A DNA stretch of 64,000 nucleotides from Novosphingobium nitrogenifigens DSM 19370 (GTDB taxonomy: Bacteria; Pseudomonadota; Alphaproteobacteria; Sphingomonadales; Sphingomonadaceae), in assembly GCF_000192575.1 (NCBI RefSeq), contig NZ_GL876926.1, forward strand, positions 62,001 to 126,000. The letters run 5' to 3'. Every line of letters begins with the position of its first letter. Within the stretch, counting starts at the first letter, position 1. Shown here piece after piece: positions 45,297 through 54,259 of this stretch. The position numbers and the translations under genes are program-made. The notes below the pieces were generated by a model. The model saw nothing but the letters and a program-made list of their open reading frames with translations, ran no database searches and was not told the origin of the DNA.

Positions 45297-46750
45297 GCGC
45301 GCCGCTGCTCCACCGTTATCGCGCGGGCGAAATGCATCGTTTCGCCGCCGCCGATGCCGAATTCGTCTATCTGCCGACTGCGGGCGCGATTTTCGCGCTC
45401 GATGGGGCGACTGCCGACGTGCTCGAACGCCTGCAGGGCGGCGCGGTCGCGCATGACGAACTGGCCGCCGCGCTGGTGGCCGACGGAATGGACCCGGCCG
45501 ATGCCGATGGCCTGTTGCGCGAATTGCGGCTCGTCCGCCTGATCGAATCCGATCAGGTGGTGAGCGCGGCCCCGGCGGTCGATACGCCGCCTGCCGACTT
45601 CCCCTTGCAGGCCCTGGTGCTCAACATCACCAACCAGTGCAATCTGGCCTGCACGTATTGCTATGAATTCGGCGCCGATCGCATTGCGACGCCGACCGGC
45701 AAGCCCAAGTACATGACGCCCGAAACCGCGCGGGCGGCGGTCGATTTCCTGCTCGACGGGGCCAAGGGGCGCGAAAGCGTCCACATCACGTTCTTCGGCG
45801 GCGAGACGCTGATGAATTTCCGTCTCTTGCGCGATGTCGTTGCCTATGCAGACGAGCGGGCTGCGGAAAACGGGCGGAAAGTCACCTATAGCCTGACGAC
45901 CAATGCCACGCTGCTGACCGACGAGATTATCGATTTTCTCGCCGACAAGGCGATCGGGGTGACCGTCTCGATCGACGGGCCGGAAAAGCTGCAGGACGCA
46001 CGGCGCGTCTACAAGAGCGGCAAGGGCAGCTATGCGGTGATCCTGCCTCGGCTCAAGGCTCTGATCGCGCGTCATCGCCGCCGTGCGATCACCGCCCGGG
46101 TCACGCTGAGCGCGGGGGTGACCGATGTCGTGGGCATCTATCGCCATCTCAAGGACGAGATCGGGTTTCACGAAATCGGTTTCGCGCCGGTGACGAGTGC
46201 AGGCGAGGACCGCGACTGGGGCCTCGACGGCGATGGCATGGGAACCGTTCTGGCCGGTTTCCATGCCTTGGCACAGGAATGGCTCGACCATGCCCTGCGC
46301 GGGCAGATGCACGGCTTTTCCAACGTGTCGGAAACGATTGGCGAGCTTGTCGCGGGCACCAACAAGTCGCATCCCTGCGGCGCGGGTATCGGCCTTCTGG
46401 GCGTCAGTCCTTCGGGCGACTTGTCGCCGTGCCACCGCTTCACCGATGCCGACGATCATGTGCTCGGCCACGTCGATCACGGCGTCGATCATGAAAAGCG
46501 TGTGGATTTCCTCGCGCGCGGTCACGTCGGCGCAAAATACGAGTGCACGTCGTGCTGGGCGCGTCCGCTTTGTGCCGGGGGCTGCCATCACGAGGCTTTC
46601 GTGCGGTATGGCGATACCGGTCATGCCAACCTGCATTACTGCGACTGGATCCGCGAATGGACCGATCGCTGCCTCGGGATCTACGGCACGCTTGCCGCCC
46701 GCAATCCTGCATTCCTTGACCGCTTTGCCGATCGAAAGGTCCAGTCATGA
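45293..46750 (+). CDS. qhpD: Radical SAM maturase of the QHNDH gamma subunit
   Basis: A 485-residue SPASM-type radical SAM enzyme with CNLACTYC (Cys116, Cys120, Cys123), the FFGGETLMNF loop, and C-terminal auxiliary-cluster cysteines around CTSCWARPLCAGGCHHEAF. An N-terminal PqqD-like leader-binding domain is suggested by residues 1-90. QhpD makes the Cys-to-Asp/Glu thioether crosslinks in the gamma subunit before export. The gene overlaps qhpA and qhpC by four bases at each end. Confidence 0.93.
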   Translation: MSAPLLHRYRAGEMHRFAAADAEFVYLPTAGAIFALDGATADVLERLQGGAVAHDELAAALVADGMDPADADGLLRELRLVRLIESDQVVSAAPAVDTPPADFPLQALVLNITNQCNLACTYCYEFGADRIATPTGKPKYMTPETARAAVDFLLDGAKGRESVHITFFGGETLMNFRLLRDVVAYADERAAENGRKVTYSLTTNATLLTDEIIDFLADKAIGVTVSIDGPEKLQDARRVYKSGKGSYAVILPRLKALIARHRRRAITARVTLSAGVTDVVGIYRHLKDEIGFHEIGFAPVTSAGEDRDWGLDGDGMGTVLAGFHALAQEWLDHALRGQMHGFSNVSETIGELVAGTNKSHPCGAGIGLLGVSPSGDLSPCHRFTDADDHVLGHVDHGVDHEKRVDFLARGHVGAKYECTSCWARPLCAGGCHHEAFVRYGDTGHANLHYCDWIREWTDRCLGIYGTLAARNPAFLDRFADRKVQS

Positions 46751-47076
46751 AGCACCTCAAGCCGCTCAACGCCAAGGCGCGCCGGATCGAGGCCGATCTT
46801 GCGGCAATGGAAGAGGATGTCGTCGCCCTGCAACAGGCGCCGCGCCCGCATGTCCCGATGGGATGTTCGCTGTCGTTCTCGCCCGGTTGGGAAGTGGACG
46901 CGAGCGGGGGCACCGCGGGGCTGTGTCAGCCGGTTGAGCGCGACATCTATGACTGCTACGTCACGTGTTTCTGGCCGGTGCAGATGGCCGATCACGTGAA
47001 CTATTCGCCTGATTGGGCGAGCAAGTGCGCGGCTGCGACCAAGGACTGGCGCAATCTCGACATCGTCTTTCCCTGA
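46747..47076 (+). CDS. qhpC: QHNDH gamma subunit precursor, CTQ-bearing peptide
   Basis: A 109-residue precursor with a leader of about 33 residues (no classical signal peptide) and a Cys-rich core. Mapped to the known enzyme, the thioether pairs are Cys40-Glu49, Cys60-Asp66 and Cys74-Asp82, and the cysteine tryptophylquinone pair is Cys70-Trp76 (in YDCYVTCFW). Every crosslink residue and its spacing is conserved. An additional cysteine, Cys94, is present. The leader is presumably recognised by QhpD and removed by QhpE. Confidence 0.95.
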   Translation: MKHLKPLNAKARRIEADLAAMEEDVVALQQAPRPHVPMGCSLSFSPGWEVDASGGTAGLCQPVERDIYDCYVTCFWPVQMADHVNYSPDWASKCAAATKDWRNLDIVFP

Positions 47077-47102
47077 ACCGTCCAGCGCCCGGGTGATCCG
47101 TC

Positions 47103-48221
47103 ATGAAGCCGCGTCTTTCGTTTCGAATCCGTGCCGCCGCGCTCGCGCTGGGGCTTGGTCTGTGTTCCGCCGCATGTCCCGCCCAGGCCGGGACGCTGCT
47201 TTTGGGGACGTATCCCGACAAGCTGTTCACGGTCGATGAAGCAACGGGGACCGTCAAGGAGCGTATCCCGCTCGAAAGCGGTCTTCCGGTCTCGCTGCGC
47301 CTGACTGCGGACGGCAAGAAAGTCTTTGCGACGACGATCACCACCAGCGGGGTGATCGTGCTCGACGCGGCAACGCGCCACGTCCTCACGCAGTTCAGCC
47401 TCAACACACCCACCGATCGCTATCGCTTCAATGGCGGTGTGCCCGATCCGACCGGCCGCTATTTCTACACGATCGTCAATCATATCGAGAAGAAGGTCGA
47501 TCGCTATTCGGTCTCGCGACAGGAATTCGCGATGATTGACATTGCCCAGAAGAAGATCGTCAAGGCGGTGGAACTGAGCCCCGAGGACGACGCGGTGGGT
47601 GGCGGCTGGCGCTCGCCCCTGGCGATTTCGCCTGACGGCAAGACGCTCTATTCCTTCAAGGACAAGGTTCTCGTCGTCGATACCGCGACGCTGAAAGTCG
47701 TCGACCGTATCGATCTGCAAAAGGCCGATGCGACCGGATATGAAAACGTCGCTTTCGGCAGCGGGGTCGAAGGGCTGCAGATGACCAGCCCGAACGAACT
47801 GGTCTCGTTGTTCACGGCTGCCGATCCTTATGTCCATAACAAGGTGTTCGGCCTCGGCCGTGTCGACCTCACACACCGCAAGTTCGATTTCACGCCGATC
47901 GGGCCGATCACCAACCAGATCAGCGGGCTCGAAGTGACCCCGGACGGCAAGACGGCCTATACCGCCGCGACTTATGGCGCGACCGGCAACAAGCGTTGCG
48001 AATTCTGGAAATTCGATCTCGCCACTGCCAAGCTCACCGACAAGGTCGAATTCCACTGCCGTTCGCGTTTCACGCTCGGAATGTCGGGCGATGGAACAAA
48101 GCTCTATGTCTATGGCGCCAGCTATGACATCGAAGTCTATGACGCGGCGACGATGAAATACGAAAAGACCTGGGATCTGGGCGCCGATGCCACGATGGCG
48201 GGCATGTTGATCCTGAAATAA
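47103..48221 (+). CDS. qhpB: QHNDH beta subunit, beta-propeller
   Basis: A 372-residue precursor with a signal peptide (ending near residue 29, PAQAG) and a seven-bladed propeller sequence with FDFTPIGPITNQISGLEVTPDGK and similar repeats. It matches the QHNDH beta subunit, which packs against alpha and gamma to form part of the active site. It follows qhpC by 26 bp. Confidence 0.9.
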   Translation: MKPRLSFRIRAAALALGLGLCSAACPAQAGTLLLGTYPDKLFTVDEATGTVKERIPLESGLPVSLRLTADGKKVFATTITTSGVIVLDAATRHVLTQFSLNTPTDRYRFNGGVPDPTGRYFYTIVNHIEKKVDRYSVSRQEFAMIDIAQKKIVKAVELSPEDDAVGGGWRSPLAISPDGKTLYSFKDKVLVVDTATLKVVDRIDLQKADATGYENVAFGSGVEGLQMTSPNELVSLFTAADPYVHNKVFGLGRVDLTHRKFDFTPIGPITNQISGLEVTPDGKTAYTAATYGATGNKRCEFWKFDLATAKLTDKVEFHCRSRFTLGMSGDGTKLYVYGASYDIEVYDAATMKYEKTWDLGADATMAGMLILK

Positions 48222-48246
48222 CATCCCGAAGTTGCGGGGACTTTGG

Positions 48247-49326
48247 ATGAGGGAATTGCCGCAAGGCGTAGTGCTGGCAGGACGGGGCGTTGCCGCCGCG
48301 ACTGCCGCACATTGTCTTGTTGGCCGGGGCGTGGATGTGAAGTCGGCTTTCGGGGGGAAGCCCGCGCCGTTCACGCCCCCAATCCCTGCGCGTCCTGCAC
48401 CGGTGGTCATGTTGGGGGAGCAGGCGCAGGCGCTGCTCGCCGATGTCTTTGCCGGACATGCGGCGCTGACCGACACTCTTGCCCGAGGCCATCGCATCGC
48501 TCGCCGGCTGGTCTGCTGGGGCGACGAGACACCGCGCAGTTTTCCGCACAACGGTTTGATCCTGTCCGGCGAGCGTCTTGGCGCTGCCCTGCCTCCTCCC
48601 CAGGAAAGCGATAGCGGACCATCGGCTGCGGCCTTCACGCTCGATGCCGTCGGGGGGCAGGGCGAATGTTCGATGCGTGATTTCGGGTCGCGGCGTGCCG
48701 CCGGGGCTCCGGTCGTGCTGACCGAGGGCGTCGACAGCGAGGCGGTGCAGGTAGAAACGCTTGACGCAGGCTGGCTGTTCCTGATGCCCGTCGGCGACGG
48801 GACCGGTTGGTTGCTGTCGGTCGGTGGCGATCCGGATGCCTGCCTTGGGCAAAGCCGCCTTGTCGCGCCCGCGATTGCCACACTGGGCAATGTCGAGGCC
48901 CGCTTTGAAACTGCGCCCCGGATCGCCGACGACCTTGCCGATCACGCAGGGTTGCTGATCGGCAGCCGGGCGGTCGCGTTCGATCCGATCTGCGGCGACG
49001 GGACGGCGATGGCGGTGCGGGGTGGATTGCTTGCAGGGGCGGTCGCGGCGGCAGTATGCGGCGTGGACCGTCCCTTGCTCGACCCGGTGCAGGACGGGCC
49101 CGCCTTGGGCGCGCATTATCGCGCGATGGTGATTGCGGCGATGCGGCGCCACCTTGCCGCGTCGCTGCCCTTCTATACCCATGGCGGGCGTAGCGACTGG
49201 TGGCAGGAGGAAGCCGCCGCCCTTGCCGAAGGGCATGCATGGTGTACGCGGCAACTGGCCGAGGCAGGGGAGCCGGGCTTCGTTCTGGCTGGTGATCGTC
49301 TCGTCCGGCGGGATCGCGTCGCCTGA
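48247..49326 (+). CDS. qhpG: FAD-dependent monooxygenase for CTQ biogenesis
   Basis: A 359-residue flavoprotein of the tryptophan-halogenase/geranylgeranyl-reductase-like group. An N-terminal GRGVAAATAAHCL dinucleotide-binding turn is present, and the later FDPICGDGTAMAVRGGLLAGAVAAA segment contacts FAD. In Pseudomonas, QhpG dihydroxylates the gamma-subunit tryptophan to start quinone formation. ATG 48247 is preferred to a TTG at 48232. It sits between qhpB and the exporter gene; in Paracoccus-like operons qhpG comes later, so the order here differs. Confidence 0.85.
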   Translation: MRELPQGVVLAGRGVAAATAAHCLVGRGVDVKSAFGGKPAPFTPPIPARPAPVVMLGEQAQALLADVFAGHAALTDTLARGHRIARRLVCWGDETPRSFPHNGLILSGERLGAALPPPQESDSGPSAAAFTLDAVGGQGECSMRDFGSRRAAGAPVVLTEGVDSEAVQVETLDAGWLFLMPVGDGTGWLLSVGGDPDACLGQSRLVAPAIATLGNVEARFETAPRIADDLADHAGLLIGSRAVAFDPICGDGTAMAVRGGLLAGAVAAAVCGVDRPLLDPVQDGPALGAHYRAMVIAAMRRHLAASLPFYTHGGRSDWWQEEAAALAEGHAWCTRQLAEAGEPGFVLAGDRLVRRDRVA

Positions 49327-49349
49327 CACCTCCAACGCGCCCCGACACG

Positions 49350-51053
49350 ATGCCGCCTCGCGCGCCGGTTACGCCGCCGGTGGCGGACTGGCGCACCTAT
49401 CGCCGGTTGCTGCCGTGGATCATGCCCTATCGCGGGCGGCTGGCGGTTGTCCTGCTGATCAATCTTGTCGCGACTGCGGTCGGGCTGGTGCAGCCGTGGC
49501 TGTCCAAGCTGATGATCGACGAGGCGCTGTTGCGCCACGATTTTTCCGCGCTTGTCCGCATCGCGCTGATGGTTCTGGGGGCGACAGTGGGCGGGGCGCT
49601 GCTCAATGTGCTGTCCTCCTACAGCTATGTGGCGCTCTCGGCCTCGATGCTGTTCGATATTCGCGTGGCCTTGCTCGTCCATCTTCAGCGTTTGAGCCCG
49701 CGTTTCTATGCCCGGTTCCGTCTCGGCGACCTGATGAGCCGGATCAACAACGATGTCAGTGACGTGCAGCGGGCGGCGGGCGATACCTTGCTCGCCGTGC
49801 TTGGCAATGTGCTGTTCCTCGCCGGATCGCTGGCGATGATGGTCTGGCTCGACTGGCGGCTGTTCGTGGTCGGTACGGTGCTGGTGCCGGTTGCCGTGCT
49901 GGTCTTCGTCCGCTTGCAACGGCGGCTGGTCGACATCACCCAGACCATGCGCGAGCGGGGGGCTGATCTGGGCAGTTTCCTGGTCGATACGGTCATGGGT
50001 ATGCGCGTGGTGACGGCGCTGGGTGGAGAGCGGCACGAAGCCGACCGCTTTGCCGCCCGCAATCGCGCCTTCGTTGCCGCCATGCTGCGGATGCAATTGG
50101 GCTCGTTCCTGGCCGGGGCCCTGCCCGGAGCCCTGCTCGCAGCGACGAGTGCGGCGGTCACGCTCTATGGCGGGTGGCGCATCCTGTCGGGCGAGATGAC
50201 GATCGGGACGCTGGTGGCCTTCATGGCCTATCACGCCCGTCTGTTCGCTCCGGTTCAGGCCTTGCTGGGATTGTCGGCAGGCCTTGCATCGACGCGGGTG
50301 GCACTGGCGCGGATTTTCGAGTTGTTCGATACGCCGCCCGATGTCGTGGAGGCAGAAGATCCGCTTGTCTTGCCGCAGGGGCCTTTGTCGCTGACTTTCG
50401 AAGGCGTGCATTTCCGGCATGATCGCGATGCAGTTCTGGCAGGCGTGGATTTTGCCGTTCCTGCAGGGGCAACGGTCGCCATTCTTGGTGAGAGCGGGGC
50501 GGGCAAGTCGACACTCGCCGATTTGATCGTGCGTTTTCGCGATCCTGATGCGGGGCGGGTGCTGATCGGCGGGATCGATGTGCGTGACCTGGCGCTGGGT
50601 GATTTGCGGCGTGGCGTGGTCCTGATCGACCAGACGCCGTTCCTGTTCAATGCGACGGTTGCGGAAAACATCGGGTTTGCCTGTGCCGATGCGGGGGAGG
50701 GCGAGATTGCCGCCGCTGCGCAAGCGGCGGGCCTTGGGCCTTTGCTCGCGCGTCTGCCGCAAGGGCTGTCCACGCCGGTCGGGGAACGCGGCCTTGCCCT
50801 GTCGGCTGGGGAGCGGCAACGGATCGCCCTTGCTCGGGCGATGCTGCGCAAGCCTGGCGTGCTCGTGCTCGACGAACCCAGCGCCGCCCTTGACGCGGAA
50901 ACCGAGCGGCGCGTTGCCGAAGGGGTGCGGGCGGCCATGCCCGAGGCTACCCTGATCGTGATAACGCACAAACCTGCGCTCGCGGCGATGGCGGACATGG
51001 TCGTCACCTTGCAGGCCGGGCGCGCGCTGGTCGAGAGGCGTGCGGATGGGTGA
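49350..51053 (+). CDS. qhpF: ABC exporter (fused permease-ATPase) for the gamma subunit
   Basis: A 567-residue half-transporter. Six membrane helices in the first 310 residues are followed by an ATPase domain with Walker A GESGAGKST, signature LSAGERQRIALARAM and Walker B VLVLDEPSAALD. QhpF is proposed to move the crosslinked gamma subunit to the periplasm. The next gene starts inside its last codons. Confidence 0.9.
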   Translation: MPPRAPVTPPVADWRTYRRLLPWIMPYRGRLAVVLLINLVATAVGLVQPWLSKLMIDEALLRHDFSALVRIALMVLGATVGGALLNVLSSYSYVALSASMLFDIRVALLVHLQRLSPRFYARFRLGDLMSRINNDVSDVQRAAGDTLLAVLGNVLFLAGSLAMMVWLDWRLFVVGTVLVPVAVLVFVRLQRRLVDITQTMRERGADLGSFLVDTVMGMRVVTALGGERHEADRFAARNRAFVAAMLRMQLGSFLAGALPGALLAATSAAVTLYGGWRILSGEMTIGTLVAFMAYHARLFAPVQALLGLSAGLASTRVALARIFELFDTPPDVVEAEDPLVLPQGPLSLTFEGVHFRHDRDAVLAGVDFAVPAGATVAILGESGAGKSTLADLIVRFRDPDAGRVLIGGIDVRDLALGDLRRGVVLIDQTPFLFNATVAENIGFACADAGEGEIAAAAQAAGLGPLLARLPQGLSTPVGERGLALSAGERQRIALARAMLRKPGVLVLDEPSAALDAETERRVAEGVRAAMPEATLIVITHKPALAAMADMVVTLQAGRALVERRADG

Positions 51054-51660
51054 ACGCGTTCGGATCGTGGTGATCGACAGCGGGGTTCACCTTGATCACC
51101 CCCATATTCTGGCCGACCGGATCCTGCCGGGCGTGATGATCCTGTCCGATGGCACTATCGTTGATGAGCATGATGCCTGTCGCGACAGGCTGGGCCACGG
51201 AACCGCAGTCACGGCAGCGATACAGGAACTGGCGCCTGAGGCTGACATCCTGCCGATCCGTGTCTTTCGCGAGGGCTTGCGGGCCAGTGCGCGGGCTCTG
51301 GTCACTGCGATCGATTGGGCAGGGCGGCATGGCGCTGATCTGGTCAATTGCAGCCTGGGGACAGCCAATCCCGCCCATGCGGCCTTGTTCGACCACGCCG
51401 TGGAGATCTGCCCCGCGCGTGTCGTGGCGCCGTTGATGGCGGCAGAGGACATGCCGTGCTGGCCTGGGCAATGTAGCGGCGTTCTTGCGGTTGGTCTCGA
51501 TTGGGAGGTGCCCAGAGGCCAGGTGCGGCAAAAGGACGGGGTTCTCTATGCCTCGGGCTATCCCCGCCCGATCCCGGGTGTACCGCAGCGGCGCAACCTT
51601 CACGGGATCAGCTTTGCCACCGCACAAGTTGCCGGACTGGTCGCTTCCGGGCGTCTTTAA
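51046..51660 (+). CDS. qhpE: Subtilisin-like serine protease for gamma-subunit leader removal
   Basis: A 204-residue S8-family protease of minimal size. The catalytic triad is Asp11 (VVIDSG), His51 (GHGTAV) and Ser189 (GISFATAQVAG). There is no signal peptide or propeptide, consistent with a cytoplasmic processing protease. QhpE removes the QhpC leader. It overlaps qhpF by eight bases and ends the operon at a terminator-like hairpin. Confidence 0.9.
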   Translation: MGERVRIVVIDSGVHLDHPHILADRILPGVMILSDGTIVDEHDACRDRLGHGTAVTAAIQELAPEADILPIRVFREGLRASARALVTAIDWAGRHGADLVNCSLGTANPAHAALFDHAVEICPARVVAPLMAAEDMPCWPGQCSGVLAVGLDWEVPRGQVRQKDGVLYASGYPRPIPGVPQRRNLHGISFATAQVAGLVASGRL

Positions 51661-51666
51661 GGAGAA

Positions 51667-51694
51667 CGGGCGGTCAGCTTGTCGCTGCCGCCCG
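51667..51694. terminator. Hairpin terminator between qhpE and the TonB receptor gene
   Basis: A GC-rich stem (CGGGCGG-CAGC with GCTG-CCGCCCG, one bulged T) and a TTGTC loop in the 55 bp gap between convergent stop codons. CGCTTTTGCG follows in the plus direction. Confidence 0.6.
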
Positions 51695-51715
51695 CTTCCC
51701 GCTTTTGCGATTCGA

Positions 51716-54259
51716 TCAGTATTTATAGCCGACGCGCAGGCCGAAGAATTGCGGCTTGGTCGGATAGCTGCGTGACGAGCCCGAGCAGTACTGGATCGAG
51801 CAGAAGGTGTTCTTCGACAGGATGCCGCGATTGTCGAAAGCGTTTTCGATATAGGCTTCGACCGAGAACTTGCCGAGCTTGGTCCCCCCTGAGAAATTGA
51901 ACGTGGTGAAGCCTGCCGTATCGCCGAGCAGGGCGTCGTTGGACACGTCGAGGTCGGAGGTGCTGCCGGACTGGTGCAGGACTTGCCCCTGGAGGAAGGC
52001 ATTGGTTCCCGCGAGGGCGAATTCGTAGCGAACCGTTGCGGACCCCTTGAACCGAGGCTGGCGGGGGAGGCGCGTGCCCTTGGCGGCGGCCATGTCGTCG
52101 CCATAAGTCGAGCAGGTCGAGCGGATGGTCAGGTCCGTACGGGACTGGAGATTGCAGAAATTGCTCGACAGCGCGGCGTCGTTATAGGCGCCGTTGGCCG
52201 ACAGGGTAAGGCCGGTGATCGGTCTCCATTCGACGTCGCTTTCGATCCCGTAGACGCGCGCATTGCCCGCGTTCACGGTCACGCCCGCGCCCTGATAGCC
52301 GGGCGGGATCACCACATACTGAATGCCGTTCCACTTTTCATAATAGAGGGCGGCGTTCCAGCGGAAGTGGCGGCCCCAGGTCGTTTTCCAGCCGATTTCG
52401 AAATTGGTCAGCGTGTCGGACTTGTAGGGCGACGCATTGGCCAGTCGGTTGCCGCCACCGGGACGGAAGCCGGTCGAATAGGTGAAATAGACCATTTTCG
52501 ACGGCGTGAACTGCCAACTGACACTGGCTTTGTGAGTCTCTCCGGTCTCGTGATAGCCGGTGTTGACGTTGATACAGCTTAGGCGCGAGGGGTGGATGAA
52601 CTTGCCGTAAAGGACGCTGTTGTCCTCGTTCCAGCACCCTTGGGTCCCATTCGCCTGATGGGCCCTTGAACTGTCGGCGCTGCCCCATGTTCCGGCAAAG
52701 CCATAGGTGCCGTTGTCCGAAATGAAGTAGCGGACCCCGCCGGTCAGCTTGACCGTGGGCGTCACGTTGTAATTGCCTTCGGCGAAGAAGGCTCCGTCCT
52801 TGAAGTGCCGGTCCTGCTCGACAAGGTAATAGGAGTCGGGGGTGTAAACCCCACCGACGGCAGGGGAGAATGGGGGGAAGGCGTCGGGGACACCGGAGTT
52901 CAGAGCGCTCGATAGCCCCGGAATGTAATAATTGTCATCATAGCTGTAGCGCTGGTATTGGTAAAATCCACCGAGAGTCATCTGGAATGGCCATGATTTC
53001 GGTGTGCTCAGGCGGACTTCCTGGGTAAATTTCTTGTCGTGCTCGTGGCCGTAATATTGTTGTGTCGGGTTGATGTATTTCCCGTTCTTGTCGGTGAAAT
53101 TGGTATAGTAGCTGCCGACGCTGCCTCCGGCGACGAGCTGGTCATAAGTGACCGAATAATAGGTGTAATCGTTCGCATTGGCATAAGTGCGGGAGAACAG
53201 GCCGGTTGCCGAAACCAGTTCGAAATCGCCGATATGCCCCTTGATCGCCAGTTCGGCCTGGGTCCAGTGGTCCTTGAGCCAGGTCGGGCTGTAGTCGTGA
53301 ACGGCGAGGTCGCCGACGCGCGGGTCATAGTTATAGCCGCCCTGCGAATTGAGATACTGATAGGTGACTTGCGGGGTGATGACCCAGTCGGGCGCCGGTT
53401 CCCAGCTGATCGCCGCGCGGCCGCCGTGCTCCTCGGTCGCATTGTAGGCGTTCTTGACCAGAGAGGCGTTGTCGAGCGTGATCGGAACCGACTGGTAGTT
53501 GTAGATGCCGTGAGTATTGTTGATGTAGCCGCCGGTGCGATCGACGAAGCCCATCAGGCGTACGGCAAGGTTCGATGTCAGCGGGATGTTCATGTAGGCT
53601 TCGAGCGATCCCCCGGGATCGCCTTTGCCCCACTTGTTGATTTCCATGTCCATCCCGAATTCGAACTTGTCGAACTTGGGCTTGTTGGTGATGATGCGGA
53701 TCGTCCCGGCAAGCGAACTGGCGCCGAACAGCGTGCCTTGCGGCCCGGACAGAGCCTCGACGCGCTCGATGTCATAGACGTGGACTTCCGGGTTCGAACC
53801 GGGCGACGTGATCGGAATGTCGTCGAGGTACATGCCCACGGTCGAGGCCTGTCCCCCGCTGACTGAAATTCCGCGGAAGTACGGCTGGCTGCGGCCGGGG
53901 CCGAGCGTTTCGAACGAGACCGAAGGCAGCAGCGTGGCATAGTCGGTGAAGCTGGCGACGTGGTTTTGTTCCAGCTTCCCGGCGTCGAGCGCCTGAAGGC
54001 TGATCGCGACTTTTTGCAGGCTTTCGGAATGGTGGGTCGCGGTGACGACGATTTCGCTCATGCCGTTGGCCATGCCGGTCCCGGTCGTGGCTTGCGGCGT
54101 ATCGGCGGCGGGCGGTGCGTCGGCGGCATGGGCAAGCGCCGGGATGAAGACTGCCAAGGATGCGCCCGACAGGATGGTGGAGGCGAGCCCTTTGCGCAAA
54201 GTGCGACGTAATGGTGTTCTGCGTTCTGAACGGCTTTCCCGCGCCGAAGCAAGTTTCAT
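51716..54259 (-). CDS. TonB-dependent outer membrane receptor
   Basis: An 847-residue precursor with a long signal region (residues 1-46). A TonB-box-like segment (MSEIVVTATHHSESLQKVAISL) precedes the plug domain with LPSVSFETLGPGRSQPYFRGIS, then a 22-strand barrel ending in FFGLRVGYKY with the C-terminal aromatic residue. This SphA/FecA-unlike, sphingomonad-expanded type imports small organic molecules. The convergent position at the end of the qhp operon suggests amine uptake, but the ligand cannot be told. Confidence 0.88.
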   Translation of the reverse strand: MKLASARESRSERRTPLRRTLRKGLASTILSGASLAVFIPALAHAADAPPAADTPQATTGTGMANGMSEIVVTATHHSESLQKVAISLQALDAGKLEQNHVASFTDYATLLPSVSFETLGPGRSQPYFRGISVSGGQASTVGMYLDDIPITSPGSNPEVHVYDIERVEALSGPQGTLFGASSLAGTIRIITNKPKFDKFEFGMDMEINKWGKGDPGGSLEAYMNIPLTSNLAVRLMGFVDRTGGYINNTHGIYNYQSVPITLDNASLVKNAYNATEEHGGRAAISWEPAPDWVITPQVTYQYLNSQGGYNYDPRVGDLAVHDYSPTWLKDHWTQAELAIKGHIGDFELVSATGLFSRTYANANDYTYYSVTYDQLVAGGSVGSYYTNFTDKNGKYINPTQQYYGHEHDKKFTQEVRLSTPKSWPFQMTLGGFYQYQRYSYDDNYYIPGLSSALNSGVPDAFPPFSPAVGGVYTPDSYYLVEQDRHFKDGAFFAEGNYNVTPTVKLTGGVRYFISDNGTYGFAGTWGSADSSRAHQANGTQGCWNEDNSVLYGKFIHPSRLSCINVNTGYHETGETHKASVSWQFTPSKMVYFTYSTGFRPGGGNRLANASPYKSDTLTNFEIGWKTTWGRHFRWNAALYYEKWNGIQYVVIPPGYQGAGVTVNAGNARVYGIESDVEWRPITGLTLSANGAYNDAALSSNFCNLQSRTDLTIRSTCSTYGDDMAAAKGTRLPRQPRFKGSATVRYEFALAGTNAFLQGQVLHQSGSTSDLDVSNDALLGDTAGFTTFNFSGGTKLGKFSVEAYIENAFDNRGILSKNTFCSIQYCSGSSRSYPTKPQFFGLRVGYKY

